From Saprospiraceae bacterium (GTDB lineage: Bacteria > Bacteroidota > Bacteroidia > Chitinophagales > Saprospiraceae), in the NCBI GenBank assembly GCA_020631405.1, contig JAHDHH010000001.1, positions 101,378 through 165,377 on the forward strand: a stretch of 64,000 nt of DNA. The letters are read 5' to 3'. Made by a program: the position numbers and the translations under genes. A model generated the notes under the pieces. It searched no databases, was not told where the DNA came from, and saw only the letters and a program-made list of their open reading frames with translations. Below are positions 1-6,941 of the stretch, one piece after another. How positions within the stretch are numbered: position 1 is the first letter of the stretch; every line of letters starts with the position of its first letter.

Positions 1-577
1 CAGTATGTGCATCAAGGAAGTATACTGATTTGTCAAGTGGAGCTACACTATAAATATTTACTTTGTAAGCAAGTTGGTAGTCCCCTGAGAACTCAGGATA
101 GGCTTTATCAATAATGCACAACTCAGCTGTTGGTAGGGATTCACCTTGATATCTTTCCCAATAATACTCTTCCGATCCAGAAGCTACTAACGCCTTTTCA
201 ATGGCTTCATTTGCAGAGTATGAAGGAGTAGTAAGTAAGTTGATTTCCGGTAGAATATTTCCAGTTATATAGTTAACTATCCCATTTGAAGTGTGGCCTA
301 TAAGTTCACCGCCCATGACTGCAATACCTTTGTAATACTGCTTGTATCTATGATGTTGTTGATTGTCTACTCCATCTACAGTCTTGATGTGTTGTAAATC
401 AGCCGTGCTATTGAGACCTAGTATTTCGCTTGCTTTTTGAGCTATTTCAGAGGCTTGTGTCTCTTGGTTAAAGGTGAAATACTGTGATGTTGCTCTTATA
501 TCTGCTTGCTTTCTTGCTGATTGAGCAAATACAGAAAGGGACAGTATTGTAAAAGTAAGAGTGATTATCAGCCTCAT
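1..577 (-). CDS. Thermolysin-like (M4) metallopeptidase, N-terminal part only
   Basis: The frame starts at the ATG ending at 577 and runs off the left edge without a stop, so about 192 N-terminal residues are visible. Residues 1-19 form a signal peptide ending in VFAQ. What follows looks like the fungalysin/thermolysin propeptide (FTP) domain: an ETQASEIAQKASEILGL helix, then HHRYKQYYKGIAVMGGE, the usual 'YQQ-Y-GIPVxGGE' pattern, then a PepSY-like stretch. In M4 proteases this prodomain inhibits and folds the catalytic domain before secretion. The HExxH catalytic part lies outside the window, so the family call rests on the prodomain. In Bacteroidota such proteins are often exported by type IX secretion. 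Confidence 0.72.
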   Translation of the reverse strand, partial: MRLIITLTFTILSLSVFAQSARKQADIRATSQYFTFNQETQASEIAQKASEILGLNSTADLQHIKTVDGVDNQQHHRYKQYYKGIAVMGGELIGHTSNGIVNYITGNILPEINLLTTPSYSANEAIEKALVASGSEEYYWERYQGESLPTAELCIIDKAYPEFSGDYQLAYKVNIYSVAPLDKSVYFLDAHT

Positions 578-885
578 AATTGTGTCTTGTTTAATAGCGT
601 AAGTTATGTAGAATAATACTTTATGTATGAATTACTGACTGAAATTGACTTCATGAGACAAAAATGTTGATTATGCTTAAGTTGTAATGCCAGTTGAAGT
701 TTTAATAAAATGCTAAATGCTACATCTCAAGTAATATATTTGTTTTTAGATATGTTACTAATATGAACTGGGAGTCAGAGTTGACATTTATATTCAATCT
801 ATGTTGTATATATATGCAATTATGAAACTCTTTTTATTATTTTTGATGTTCTTATAATCGGATACACTAATAAACTAATTCAGAA
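578..885. other. Intergenic region between divergent genes
   Basis: An AT-rich 308 bp gap between the leftward protease gene and the rightward coiled-coil gene, so it must hold both promoters. A perfect TAnnTTTG element is present on the plus strand at 735-742. An 11-codon reading frame beginning at 822 (MKLFLLF...) lies in the would-be leader but has no other support. No RNA gene is evident. Confidence 0.5.
735..742 (+). promoter_or_regulatory. Putative Bacteroidota promoter -7 element (TATATTTG)
   Basis: Exact match to TAnnTTTG, the -7 consensus of Bacteroidota housekeeping sigma factor promoters. No clear TTTG -33 element sits 19-21 bp upstream. It would give a leader of about 135 nt for the gene at 886, so the assignment is tentative. 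Confidence 0.3.
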
Positions 886-1440
886 ATGAGAGTAGTCTTA
901 ATAACAGTACTTGCGTTTTTAGCTGTGCAATACTCAGCTCAAGGTCAAGAATCATTAATAGCTGACATCATGAATGTGGCGCCTGTTACAGTGAAAGCTG
1001 ATGAAACAACAATGGAGGCTAATGAAGATTATCAAGAAGAGTTTACTGAGCAAAAAGAAAAGGTAGATGAGTTGTTCAAAAAGCACAGTGAAAAGTTTGC
1101 TGATGAAGTCAAAGAACTAATCGAAAGATATAACAAGGTCTTAGCAAAAGCTATTGAGCAAGATGTAAAGAACGAGAAGCAAGCTGTTGCTACAAGGGTA
1201 AATGCCCTATCAATGAGTCTTATTCGAAGTAAAAAAGATGTATTAGTTCAATTCAATAACAATCTAGTATCTCAAATTAGATCATTGCCTAAGTCGTTGA
1301 GAGATGACAAAGAAGAAGAACTTGAAACTGCAACTAAGGAATATCAAGAAGCCATAGATACTGAGTTCAAAGCAAATCAGCAAGTGCTTAAAGCGTTTAA
1401 GGCAGCTGAACATCTTACTACAGATATGGAAGAAGGCTAG
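886..1440 (+). CDS. Secreted coiled-coil protein of unknown function
   Basis: 184 residues. Residues 1-20 are a signal peptide (VVLITVLAFLAVQYSAQG), with cleavage expected near AQGQ. The mature part is highly charged and almost entirely helical, with heptad-like Glu/Lys patterns (QEEFTEQKEKVDELFKKHSEKF, and later TKEYQEAIDTEFKANQQVLK), so an elongated periplasmic coiled coil is likely. There are no cysteines, enzyme motifs or membrane segments beyond the signal. I do not recognise a family. It stands alone, divergent from the protease gene and convergent with the hydrolase, whose stop is only 24 bp away. Confidence 0.7.
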   Translation: MRVVLITVLAFLAVQYSAQGQESLIADIMNVAPVTVKADETTMEANEDYQEEFTEQKEKVDELFKKHSEKFADEVKELIERYNKVLAKAIEQDVKNEKQAVATRVNALSMSLIRSKKDVLVQFNNNLVSQIRSLPKSLRDDKEEELETATKEYQEAIDTEFKANQQVLKAFKAAEHLTTDMEEG

Positions 1441-1463
1441 GAAACTAGCAAGATCTGTCCTAT

Positions 1464-2288
1464 TTATAACAATCCTAATACTTTATTTACTATTGCATTG
1501 CTGCGTAGTTTGTGTCCATGACCTACAGTTGTATGCAGGGAAACATGCGAATGTAATTGTGACAGCTTAAGACTATCTGAGTAAGGTAGAACCTTGTCAT
1601 TTTCATCATGAATAATGTCTACAGGTACTTTAATTTGATTTAATAGGGTCTCAGACACATAGTATGAGATTGGTTTTCCCTCAATGTGCTTTACATCTTG
1701 TATAAGTCTTTCCATTACTGCATCACTAAGTCCAAGTTTTTCTTTGTAAATGTCGAATACATGAAGCAAGTTGTTGTTAGGTGCAAGGAGGATATATTTA
1801 CTTGGTTGTTGCTCAGGCAGTGCATTGCCCGAATGAAGAGCTGTAAACCCTCCAACTGAATGTCCAATAGTGATTTCTGGATGATAAGTAGTAATCAGAG
1901 GACGTACAGCATTAGAATAGTGGGCGATATTGAATGTCTTGTGTATAGACAAACCATGACCTGGAGCATCAAGGGCTATCACCTGGTATCCTTTTGCTAA
2001 ACATTTTTCAATATAAGGCTTCCACCTTATTGCGCCACTTTCCCAACCATGGAGCATAAGAAGGGTTTTGGAAGATTGCCCCCATTTGTAGTAGGTGATA
2101 TGCTCCATTCCTCCAGGTAAGTCAAGAGTGTGGCTTCTTAGGTAGGTAATGTCTTCTTCCTTAAGTTTTAATCGCCGTTCACTTTGAAAAAAGTAATAAC
2201 CTAGACGACTACCTAATGACTTGGAAAGATTGAAAGTCATGTTTGTAAGTGTACCGACAACCGAAAATAAGTAGGGCCTATTTGGCAT
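1464..2288 (-). CDS. Alpha/beta hydrolase
   Basis: 274 residues with the alpha/beta-hydrolase fold signature: an oxyanion segment LMLHGWESGAIRWKPYI (about residues 77-93), IALDAPGHGLS, the nucleophile elbow GHSVGGF (Ser about residue 144), a late acid in DIIHDENDKVLP (about residue 225) and the catalytic His in TTVGHGHKL near the C-terminus. No signal peptide is obvious, so a cytoplasmic esterase or lipase-like enzyme is likely; the substrate cannot be told from sequence. The short N-terminal hydrophobic region before residue 30 may associate with membranes. Confidence 0.85.
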   Translation of the reverse strand: MPNRPYLFSVVGTLTNMTFNLSKSLGSRLGYYFFQSERRLKLKEEDITYLRSHTLDLPGGMEHITYYKWGQSSKTLLMLHGWESGAIRWKPYIEKCLAKGYQVIALDAPGHGLSIHKTFNIAHYSNAVRPLITTYHPEITIGHSVGGFTALHSGNALPEQQPSKYILLAPNNNLLHVFDIYKEKLGLSDAVMERLIQDVKHIEGKPISYYVSETLLNQIKVPVDIIHDENDKVLPYSDSLKLSQLHSHVSLHTTVGHGHKLRSNAIVNKVLGLL

Positions 2289-2356
2289 AGATTGAGTTTA
2301 TAGTCTAATAGTTAGGATAAAATGAAATACATTGGCAGTGTATTTGTGTAATAGAG

Positions 2357-2782
2357 ATGATAGATATGAAAAATTCATTTGATTTAGTTGGCAGAATATT
2401 AATTGGTCTCATCAGTATTTTTGAGGCTTTGGATTCAATTGTTTTCTTTAAAGAGACTAAGGAGACCATGCAAATTTACAATTTGGATTATGCATTGAAT
2501 CTAATCTTAGTATTTTCTATTATTTTTTTACTCATAGGTGGTATCCTAGTTCTCTTGGGTTATTATGCTAGGATAGGGTCGCTTCTGTTGTTGTTTTATT
2601 GGCTTCCTTATACATTTATTGTGTATTCCTTTTGGAATGATGATCCATCTGTACAGAGAGTACAAGCCTTGATGTTTTTGAGGACTCTTGCCTATTGTGG
2701 TGGACTATTTATCTTAGTAGCGAATGGGTCTGGTAATTATAGTATCAAGCGGATGTTTCATGTGTTACGCTTGCCTAGCTAG
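2357..2782 (+). CDS. DoxX-family membrane protein
   Basis: 141 residues with four hydrophobic segments (about 8-28, 45-70, 72-94 and 108-125). The start of helix 1 (VGRILIGLISIFEALDSI) resembles DoxX/MauE-type proteins, which are four-helix inner-membrane proteins linked in various bacteria to quinone or thiol redox chemistry. An in-frame internal Met at codon 4 is an equally possible start. The stop overlaps the stop of the convergent channel gene by 4 bp. The specific role is unknown. Confidence 0.62.
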   Translation: MIDMKNSFDLVGRILIGLISIFEALDSIVFFKETKETMQIYNLDYALNLILVFSIIFLLIGGILVLLGYYARIGSLLLLFYWLPYTFIVYSFWNDDPSVQRVQALMFLRTLAYCGGLFILVANGSGNYSIKRMFHVLRLPS

Positions 2783-3621
2783 TCATCAATAATGTGACTA
2801 TTGATTTTTTCTCCACAATACTTACAATATACCGCATCGTCGTCATGTCCATCCTTAGAGCAGGATTGGCAGGATTGGGTGTTGAGTTTGCTATTTTTAG
2901 TGTTGGGTTTCATTAATTGAGTTGTGACTACTCCAGTTGGTACAGCGATTACCGCATAACCAAGTACCATGACTATGGCAGCAATAAATTGCCCCAAACT
3001 TGTACTTGGGGAAATATCACCATAGCCAACCGTAGTCAATGTTACTATAGCCCAATAGATCCCTCTCGGTATAGAGTCAAAGGCAGGATTGGTGTCAGCT
3101 TCAATTAAGTAAAGTATAGAGCCGAATAGAATAGTAAGCAGTAACACAAAAAACAAAAAGACTGATATCTTGGCAGCGCTGTCCCTAAGAGCCCTAATAA
3201 TAACCAGTCCTTGCTGGAAGTGATTAGCTAACTTGAATACCCTAAATATCCTAAGCAATCTCAAGGCTCTAATCACCATAAATGAATGAGTGCCAACAAT
3301 GAAAAATGACAAGTAAGCTGGAAGGGTAGAAATGAGGTCAACTACGCCATAGAAGCTTTTTGCATACTTGATTGGTTTTTTTACGCAGTATAGTCTCAGG
3401 AGATATTCTAAGGTAAATATTATAGTGAATACCCACTCTAGGCCTTTAAAGAGTTTGCCATGTTGAGCTTCAATAGAAGGAACAGTTTCTAAGATTACCG
3501 CTAGTACACTGAGAATAATGGCAACTATCAACAAAATGTCAAACCATTTGCCAGCAGGAGTTCCTGCTTCAAAAATTATTTCGTGAATTTTTTCTTTAGT
3601 GGTTAGCGGTCTTTTGCTCAC
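2779..3621 (-). CDS. Voltage-gated K+ channel-like ion transporter with C-terminal zinc ribbon
   Basis: 280 residues. Six transmembrane helices are followed by the potassium selectivity filter TTVGYGDISP (about residue 195). The fourth helix has the regular arginines of a voltage sensor (RALRLLRIFRVFK, about residues 118-130), so this is a Kv-type channel subunit expected to form a tetramer in the inner membrane. After the pore helix comes a short linker and, unusually, a zinc-ribbon-like tail with CQSC at 251-254 and CKYC at 266-269. The tail would face the cytoplasm. The K+ channel call is strong; gating role of the ribbon is inference. Confidence 0.88.
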   Translation of the reverse strand: MSKRPLTTKEKIHEIIFEAGTPAGKWFDILLIVAIILSVLAVILETVPSIEAQHGKLFKGLEWVFTIIFTLEYLLRLYCVKKPIKYAKSFYGVVDLISTLPAYLSFFIVGTHSFMVIRALRLLRIFRVFKLANHFQQGLVIIRALRDSAAKISVFLFFVLLLTILFGSILYLIEADTNPAFDSIPRGIYWAIVTLTTVGYGDISPSTSLGQFIAAIVMVLGYAVIAVPTGVVTTQLMKPNTKNSKLNTQSCQSCSKDGHDDDAVYCKYCGEKINSHIIDD

Positions 3622-3643
3622 TATTTAGATGTTAAGTACCATA

Positions 3644-3651
3644 CAAAAGTA
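3644..3651 (-). promoter_or_regulatory. Putative -7 promoter element for the channel gene
   Basis: On the minus strand this reads TACTTTTG, an exact TAnnTTTG match, 23 bp upstream of the channel start at 3621. A TTG lies upstream but at 25 bp rather than the usual 19-21. It overlaps the end of the long inverted repeat at 3649-3731. Confidence 0.45.
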
Positions 3652-3731
3652 ATGCATACAATGTTAGAAATCTACACAATGTCGGTTAAGCATCGGTTTT
3701 TGGAATGACCTCTATAACATTGTATGCTTAC
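3649..3731. repeat. Long inverted repeat upstream of the channel gene
   Basis: The arms GCATACAATGTTA (3654-3666) and TAACATTGTATGC (3715-3727) are perfect 13-bp complements. Allowing one bulged T at 3653, four more pairs (GTAA at 3649-3652 with TTAC at 3728-3731) extend the stem to 17 bp. The loop is 48 nt. There is no strong U-run on either strand, so it is not a typical intrinsic terminator. It sits between the end of the DUF547 gene and the channel promoter. Confidence 0.7.
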
Positions 3732-3877
3732 TTAAATTAAAAGGTCTTAAGAAAACTAATACGATATCTTACTATCGTGATACAAACATATAAAACTCAT
3801 TTACATATTAGAGAAAAATTTAATATGTTTTTAACATTTTTATTTAGCATATATATCAACTTCGGATTTGAAGCCAA

Positions 3878-5425
3878 TTAATAGGTATATCTTAAGCCAA
3901 AATTGACGGTTTGAGCATTTCTTTGCAGTGATCCACCAAAAAATTGAGTTAATAGAAATTCTGCTTCAACCAAGTCAGAGAGAAAATACTTGACTCCTCC
4001 ACCAATTTGACCAAATGGGTCAAACCTAATTTCAGAGGCACCATTGTTACTTATTGATATTCTAGGGGTTGCATTGGCTAGTGCATAAAGTGTAAGTCCA
4101 GGAGTAGGGTATCTACTATAAATTAAAGTTATTGGGGTCGATACATAAGCGAAACCTCCTTCTCCATTAAATAGAGATTTGTTGATATTTTCGAAATTGA
4201 TCCCTGTATCGTAAAACAGATTGTTTTTGGAGCCGATATCATAATCGTAGTACCATTGATTGAAAATCGAAATACCATCCCAGTCAATATAACCCTCTAG
4301 ATTGTTACCTTGAAGTTCTGATCCAATGGGAAATGTGACAGTGTGAACAAATATATTATTGCCCTTATTGTTGATATTAGGTCTATATCTAACCTGTGGT
4401 CCTAGAGCAGTCAACCCAAATCTTTTGTACGTGTTGATGCCAAACAATGGACTCAGGTTTTGATTTTGTAAGTGGATAGCTCCAAGATAGCTTCCAATTC
4501 CATCTGCAGGAAAGACGCTAACGGACCTTACTCTAGCGAATAAGCCTACATTGAGGTTCCTATTGCTGCCAAGGATCATAGTGATGATGTTTGACCAAAA
4601 GCTTGCCCTCACTCTTGCTGAAAAGGCCTGTGGTTCACTCTGAGTATAGTAATTGGAGAATAGTTTTGTTTCTATTTGACCCTTAGTCAATAGCCTTGTC
4701 GGGATGAATCTAGTCAGTACCTCATTCAAGATATCATTAAGAGCCCAGTCGTATTCGTCATAGCGAACCTTGTATTGAGAAAGGTCTTCTCTTAAATTAA
4801 ATCCTAGTTGACCTACAATGCTGGTCTCACCCCCAAAGTCATCTCCGTACCATTCGAATATCTTAGAAAGGACCACTTCTTCGTTATATCTATCGATGTA
4901 AGCAAATTTGCCTTGCAGCAGGATGTCAAAGTAAACGCTATCTAGGTATTCCTTAGTTAAAGAGATGTTTGTGTGCATAGGGAGGTTCGGACAACTCTTG
5001 GCACCGCAAACTAATAGAAAGTGAATAGCACCATGTTGGTATGTATCTAATAGACCTTGCTCTAGCTTGTTAAGAGTTGTTGTTGCGCCTGCAACAGTGA
5101 TTTTGCTATTAAAAAATTGGCCGTCTTGTTGTACGGATTGTACTGGATATGCCTTTAGTACTTTGTCTATGACATGTATATTGTACGCAAGACTCTTGAA
5201 TTGGAGGTCATATTCAGGACCCAGAGTCTGAGCTTGTTCAATTCTTCTTACTAGTCTGCTCCACTCATCTTGGTTTGCCTTGATAGCTCTATAGTCTACT
5301 GATGGGCCAATGGTGTAAGTAGTCAAGAATGCTTGTGCTTCTTCAATTAGCTCTAGTTCAGATTGAGCTGTTATTGTATGAGTACTGAGAATTGCAATTG
5401 TGAAAACTAAGAATAAATATTTCAT
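3878..5425 (-). CDS. DUF547 protein fused to an outer-membrane beta-barrel
   Basis: 515 residues with a signal peptide (cleavage near ITAQ, residue 21). Residues about 25-230 match the DUF547 family, including LVCGAKSCPNLP with the conserved Cys-Gly-Ala-x-Ser-Cys-Pro block and an FEWYGDDFGG segment. From about residue 270 the chain changes to alternating strands rich in Tyr, Gly and Asn with short turns and ends in LRYTY, the C-terminal aromatic typical of outer-membrane barrels. DUF547 proteins have no settled function (a cysteine-protease-like fold has been proposed). Only 4 bp separate it from yaaA upstream, so co-transcription is likely. A barrel attached to DUF547 is an unusual arrangement. 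Confidence 0.7.
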   Translation of the reverse strand: MKYLFLVFTIAILSTHTITAQSELELIEEAQAFLTTYTIGPSVDYRAIKANQDEWSRLVRRIEQAQTLGPEYDLQFKSLAYNIHVIDKVLKAYPVQSVQQDGQFFNSKITVAGATTTLNKLEQGLLDTYQHGAIHFLLVCGAKSCPNLPMHTNISLTKEYLDSVYFDILLQGKFAYIDRYNEEVVLSKIFEWYGDDFGGETSIVGQLGFNLREDLSQYKVRYDEYDWALNDILNEVLTRFIPTRLLTKGQIETKLFSNYYTQSEPQAFSARVRASFWSNIITMILGSNRNLNVGLFARVRSVSVFPADGIGSYLGAIHLQNQNLSPLFGINTYKRFGLTALGPQVRYRPNINNKGNNIFVHTVTFPIGSELQGNNLEGYIDWDGISIFNQWYYDYDIGSKNNLFYDTGINFENINKSLFNGEGGFAYVSTPITLIYSRYPTPGLTLYALANATPRISISNNGASEIRFDPFGQIGGGVKYFLSDLVEAEFLLTQFFGGSLQRNAQTVNFGLRYTY

Positions 5426-5429
5426 AAGC

Positions 5430-6188
5430 CTATTTAGTAAACAGTAAGTGAGATTCAGTACTAGTCTGGTCTAACTTGTAACCATCTTCACTAAATCTGG
5501 CAAGACCGTCTATAGTTTCGATACGGTTTGTTACAATATATTTTGCCATCAGTCCACGAGCTCTTTTAGCATTGAATGAGATAACCTTGAGTTTGTCGTC
5601 TCGCCATTCTTTGAAATCGATATCAATTACAGGGTGCTTAAGGTCAGCTTTTGAAACAGCAGAGAAGTACTCATTAGAGGCAAGGTTAACAATGCTCTTT
5701 ACTTTGTGACCTCTAAGGTCTGTATTGAGTCTTTTTGATAGTCTGTTATTCCAGTATTTGTATAGATTAGTCCCGTGCTGATTTTGCAACCTCGTGCCCA
5801 TTTCTAGTCTATAGGGTTGGATTTTGTCTAATGGCTTGACAATGCCATAAAGTCCAGAGAGTATTCTCAATACATGGTCACTATAAATGACGTCCTCTTC
5901 TGTCCATGAGGTGATATCTAGACCTCTGTAGACATCACCATCAAAGAGAAAAGCCGCTGCGGCACTATTCTTAGTTGTATACTTTGAGGAAAATTGTTGA
6001 TATCGCTGATGGTTAAGGAGTGAGAGGGATTCGCTGATACCCATCAACTTTCCAATTTCTTCTGGGCTTTGCTGTTTCATTATGGAAACAAGTTCCACTG
6101 TAGATTTAGCAAAGTAGGGAGATGTGTTTCCTTTCCTTGTTTCTGATACTGGATTTAGGGACTTCGCAGGGGAGAGAAGGATGATCAT
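5430..6188 (-). CDS. yaaA: YaaA-family (UPF0246/DUF328) peroxide stress protein
   Basis: 252 residues from the ATG at 6188, giving the standard N-terminus MIILLSPAKSLN. The frame stays open upstream to 6230, but that extension overlaps the terminator of the next gene, so the shorter start is preferred. Family blocks are present: LNHQRYQ, AAFLFDGDVYRGLD, LRILSGLYGIVKPLD, YRLEMGT and NLASNEYFSAV. In E. coli YaaA lowers free iron and protects DNA during hydrogen peroxide stress and binds DNA. Cytoplasmic, no membrane segment. Probably heads a two-gene unit with the DUF547-barrel gene. Confidence 0.9.
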   Translation of the reverse strand: MIILLSPAKSLNPVSETRKGNTSPYFAKSTVELVSIMKQQSPEEIGKLMGISESLSLLNHQRYQQFSSKYTTKNSAAAAFLFDGDVYRGLDITSWTEEDVIYSDHVLRILSGLYGIVKPLDKIQPYRLEMGTRLQNQHGTNLYKYWNNRLSKRLNTDLRGHKVKSIVNLASNEYFSAVSKADLKHPVIDIDFKEWRDDKLKVISFNAKRARGLMAKYIVTNRIETIDGLARFSEDGYKLDQTSTESHLLFTK

Positions 6189-6212
6189 ATTGCAAGAGTT
6201 ATAAGTACAAAT

Positions 6213-6244
6213 AAAAAAAACCCTCAGCAAAGCTGAAGGTTTTT
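6213..6244 (-). terminator. Intrinsic terminator of the DUF1573 gene
   Basis: On the minus strand ACCTTCAGC pairs with GCTGAGGGT (one mismatch) around a 3-nt loop and is followed by eight T residues. It lies just beyond the DUF1573 stop at 6266 and before yaaA. Confidence 0.8.
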
Positions 6245-6265
6245 ATCATAATAGTATATTTTATT

Positions 6266-6733
6266 TTACTGTCCGCCATCTAACATGCTAGGAGCACTTG
6301 TTGGTACACTTTCTTCAGTATCAGGAGTTAATACAGTTCCTAAAACCTTGATTACATGTGGTGTGTCACCTTCGTTAGTTGTAATTCTGACAGTCTTGTT
6401 AATCTTACCTAATCTATTAGTAGCGTATCTAATTTCGATTGTTGCTTCCTCACCTGGCATGATTGGCTCTTTTGGCCAGATTGGCACTGTACATCCACAA
6501 GAACCTTTGCAGTTTTTGATGACTAAAGGCTCATCTCCTGTATTTGTGAAGTTTAAGACTCTTAGTGGCTCAGAGTGCTGATCGATTGTACCGTAGTCTA
6601 CATCCATAGATTCGAATGTCATAATAGGTCCGCCATCAGTAGCGGCAGCTTCTTTTTGGATCTCAGCCTGCGCAATCACGAACGCAGATGTAAAGCTTAA
6701 AATTAATAGAGTAAGAATATTTTTCATGTTCAC
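6266..6733 (-). CDS. DUF1573 periplasmic protein
   Basis: 155 residues with an N-terminal signal peptide (cleavage near VIAQ). The body is a DUF1573 immunoglobulin-like domain, shown by FESMDVDYGTIDQHSEPLR, FTNTGDEPLVIKNCKGSCGCTVP, EATIEIRYATNRLGK and VRITTNEGDTPHVIKVLG. This family is abundant in Bacteroidota and resembles ASH/MSP-type domains; function is unknown. A second in-frame Met at codon 3 could be the start. A perfect -7 element and its own terminator suggest a monocistronic unit. Confidence 0.88.
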   Translation of the reverse strand: MNMKNILTLLILSFTSAFVIAQAEIQKEAAATDGGPIMTFESMDVDYGTIDQHSEPLRVLNFTNTGDEPLVIKNCKGSCGCTVPIWPKEPIMPGEEATIEIRYATNRLGKINKTVRITTNEGDTPHVIKVLGTVLTPDTEESVPTSAPSMLDGGQ

Positions 6734-6759
6734 TTTTATTTTAAAACAAATAATTGATG

Positions 6760-6774
6760 GATAACATTGTTATC
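6760..6774 (-). promoter_or_regulatory. Small hairpin in the DUF1573 leader
   Basis: GATAAC and GTTATC are separated by 3 nt, between the predicted -7 element (6790-6797) and the start codon at 6733. It could be a leader hairpin or an operator half-site pair; function unknown. Confidence 0.3.
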
Positions 6775-6789
6775 TCAGGAATAATACTA

Positions 6790-6797
6790 CAAAAGTA
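6790..6797 (-). promoter_or_regulatory. Putative -7 promoter element for the DUF1573 gene
   Basis: Minus strand TACTTTTG matches TAnnTTTG exactly, 57 bp upstream of the start codon. No convincing -33 TTTG is visible at the expected distance. Confidence 0.45.
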
Positions 6798-6941
6798 AAA
6801 GAAATGTTCCACACTTTAATTAAATAAAATTTTAATGTTTAGTTAATAAGGTATTGTTGAAAACTTGTAGTCAAACAAATTAGGCTTTTATCCGAATCGT
6901 CTTAATTTTACACCGCTTAAATCACCAAACTGAAGAATCAA

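Noticed and set aside
822..857. 11-codon frame MKLFLLF... in the leader of the gene at 886
   Set aside because: Too short, AT-rich and without conservation evidence; could be a chance hydrophobic frame.
6189..6230. Upstream extension of yaaA by 14 codons
   Set aside because: It overlaps the DUF1573 terminator and yields a non-family N-terminus; the ATG at 6188 gives MIILLSPAKSLN.
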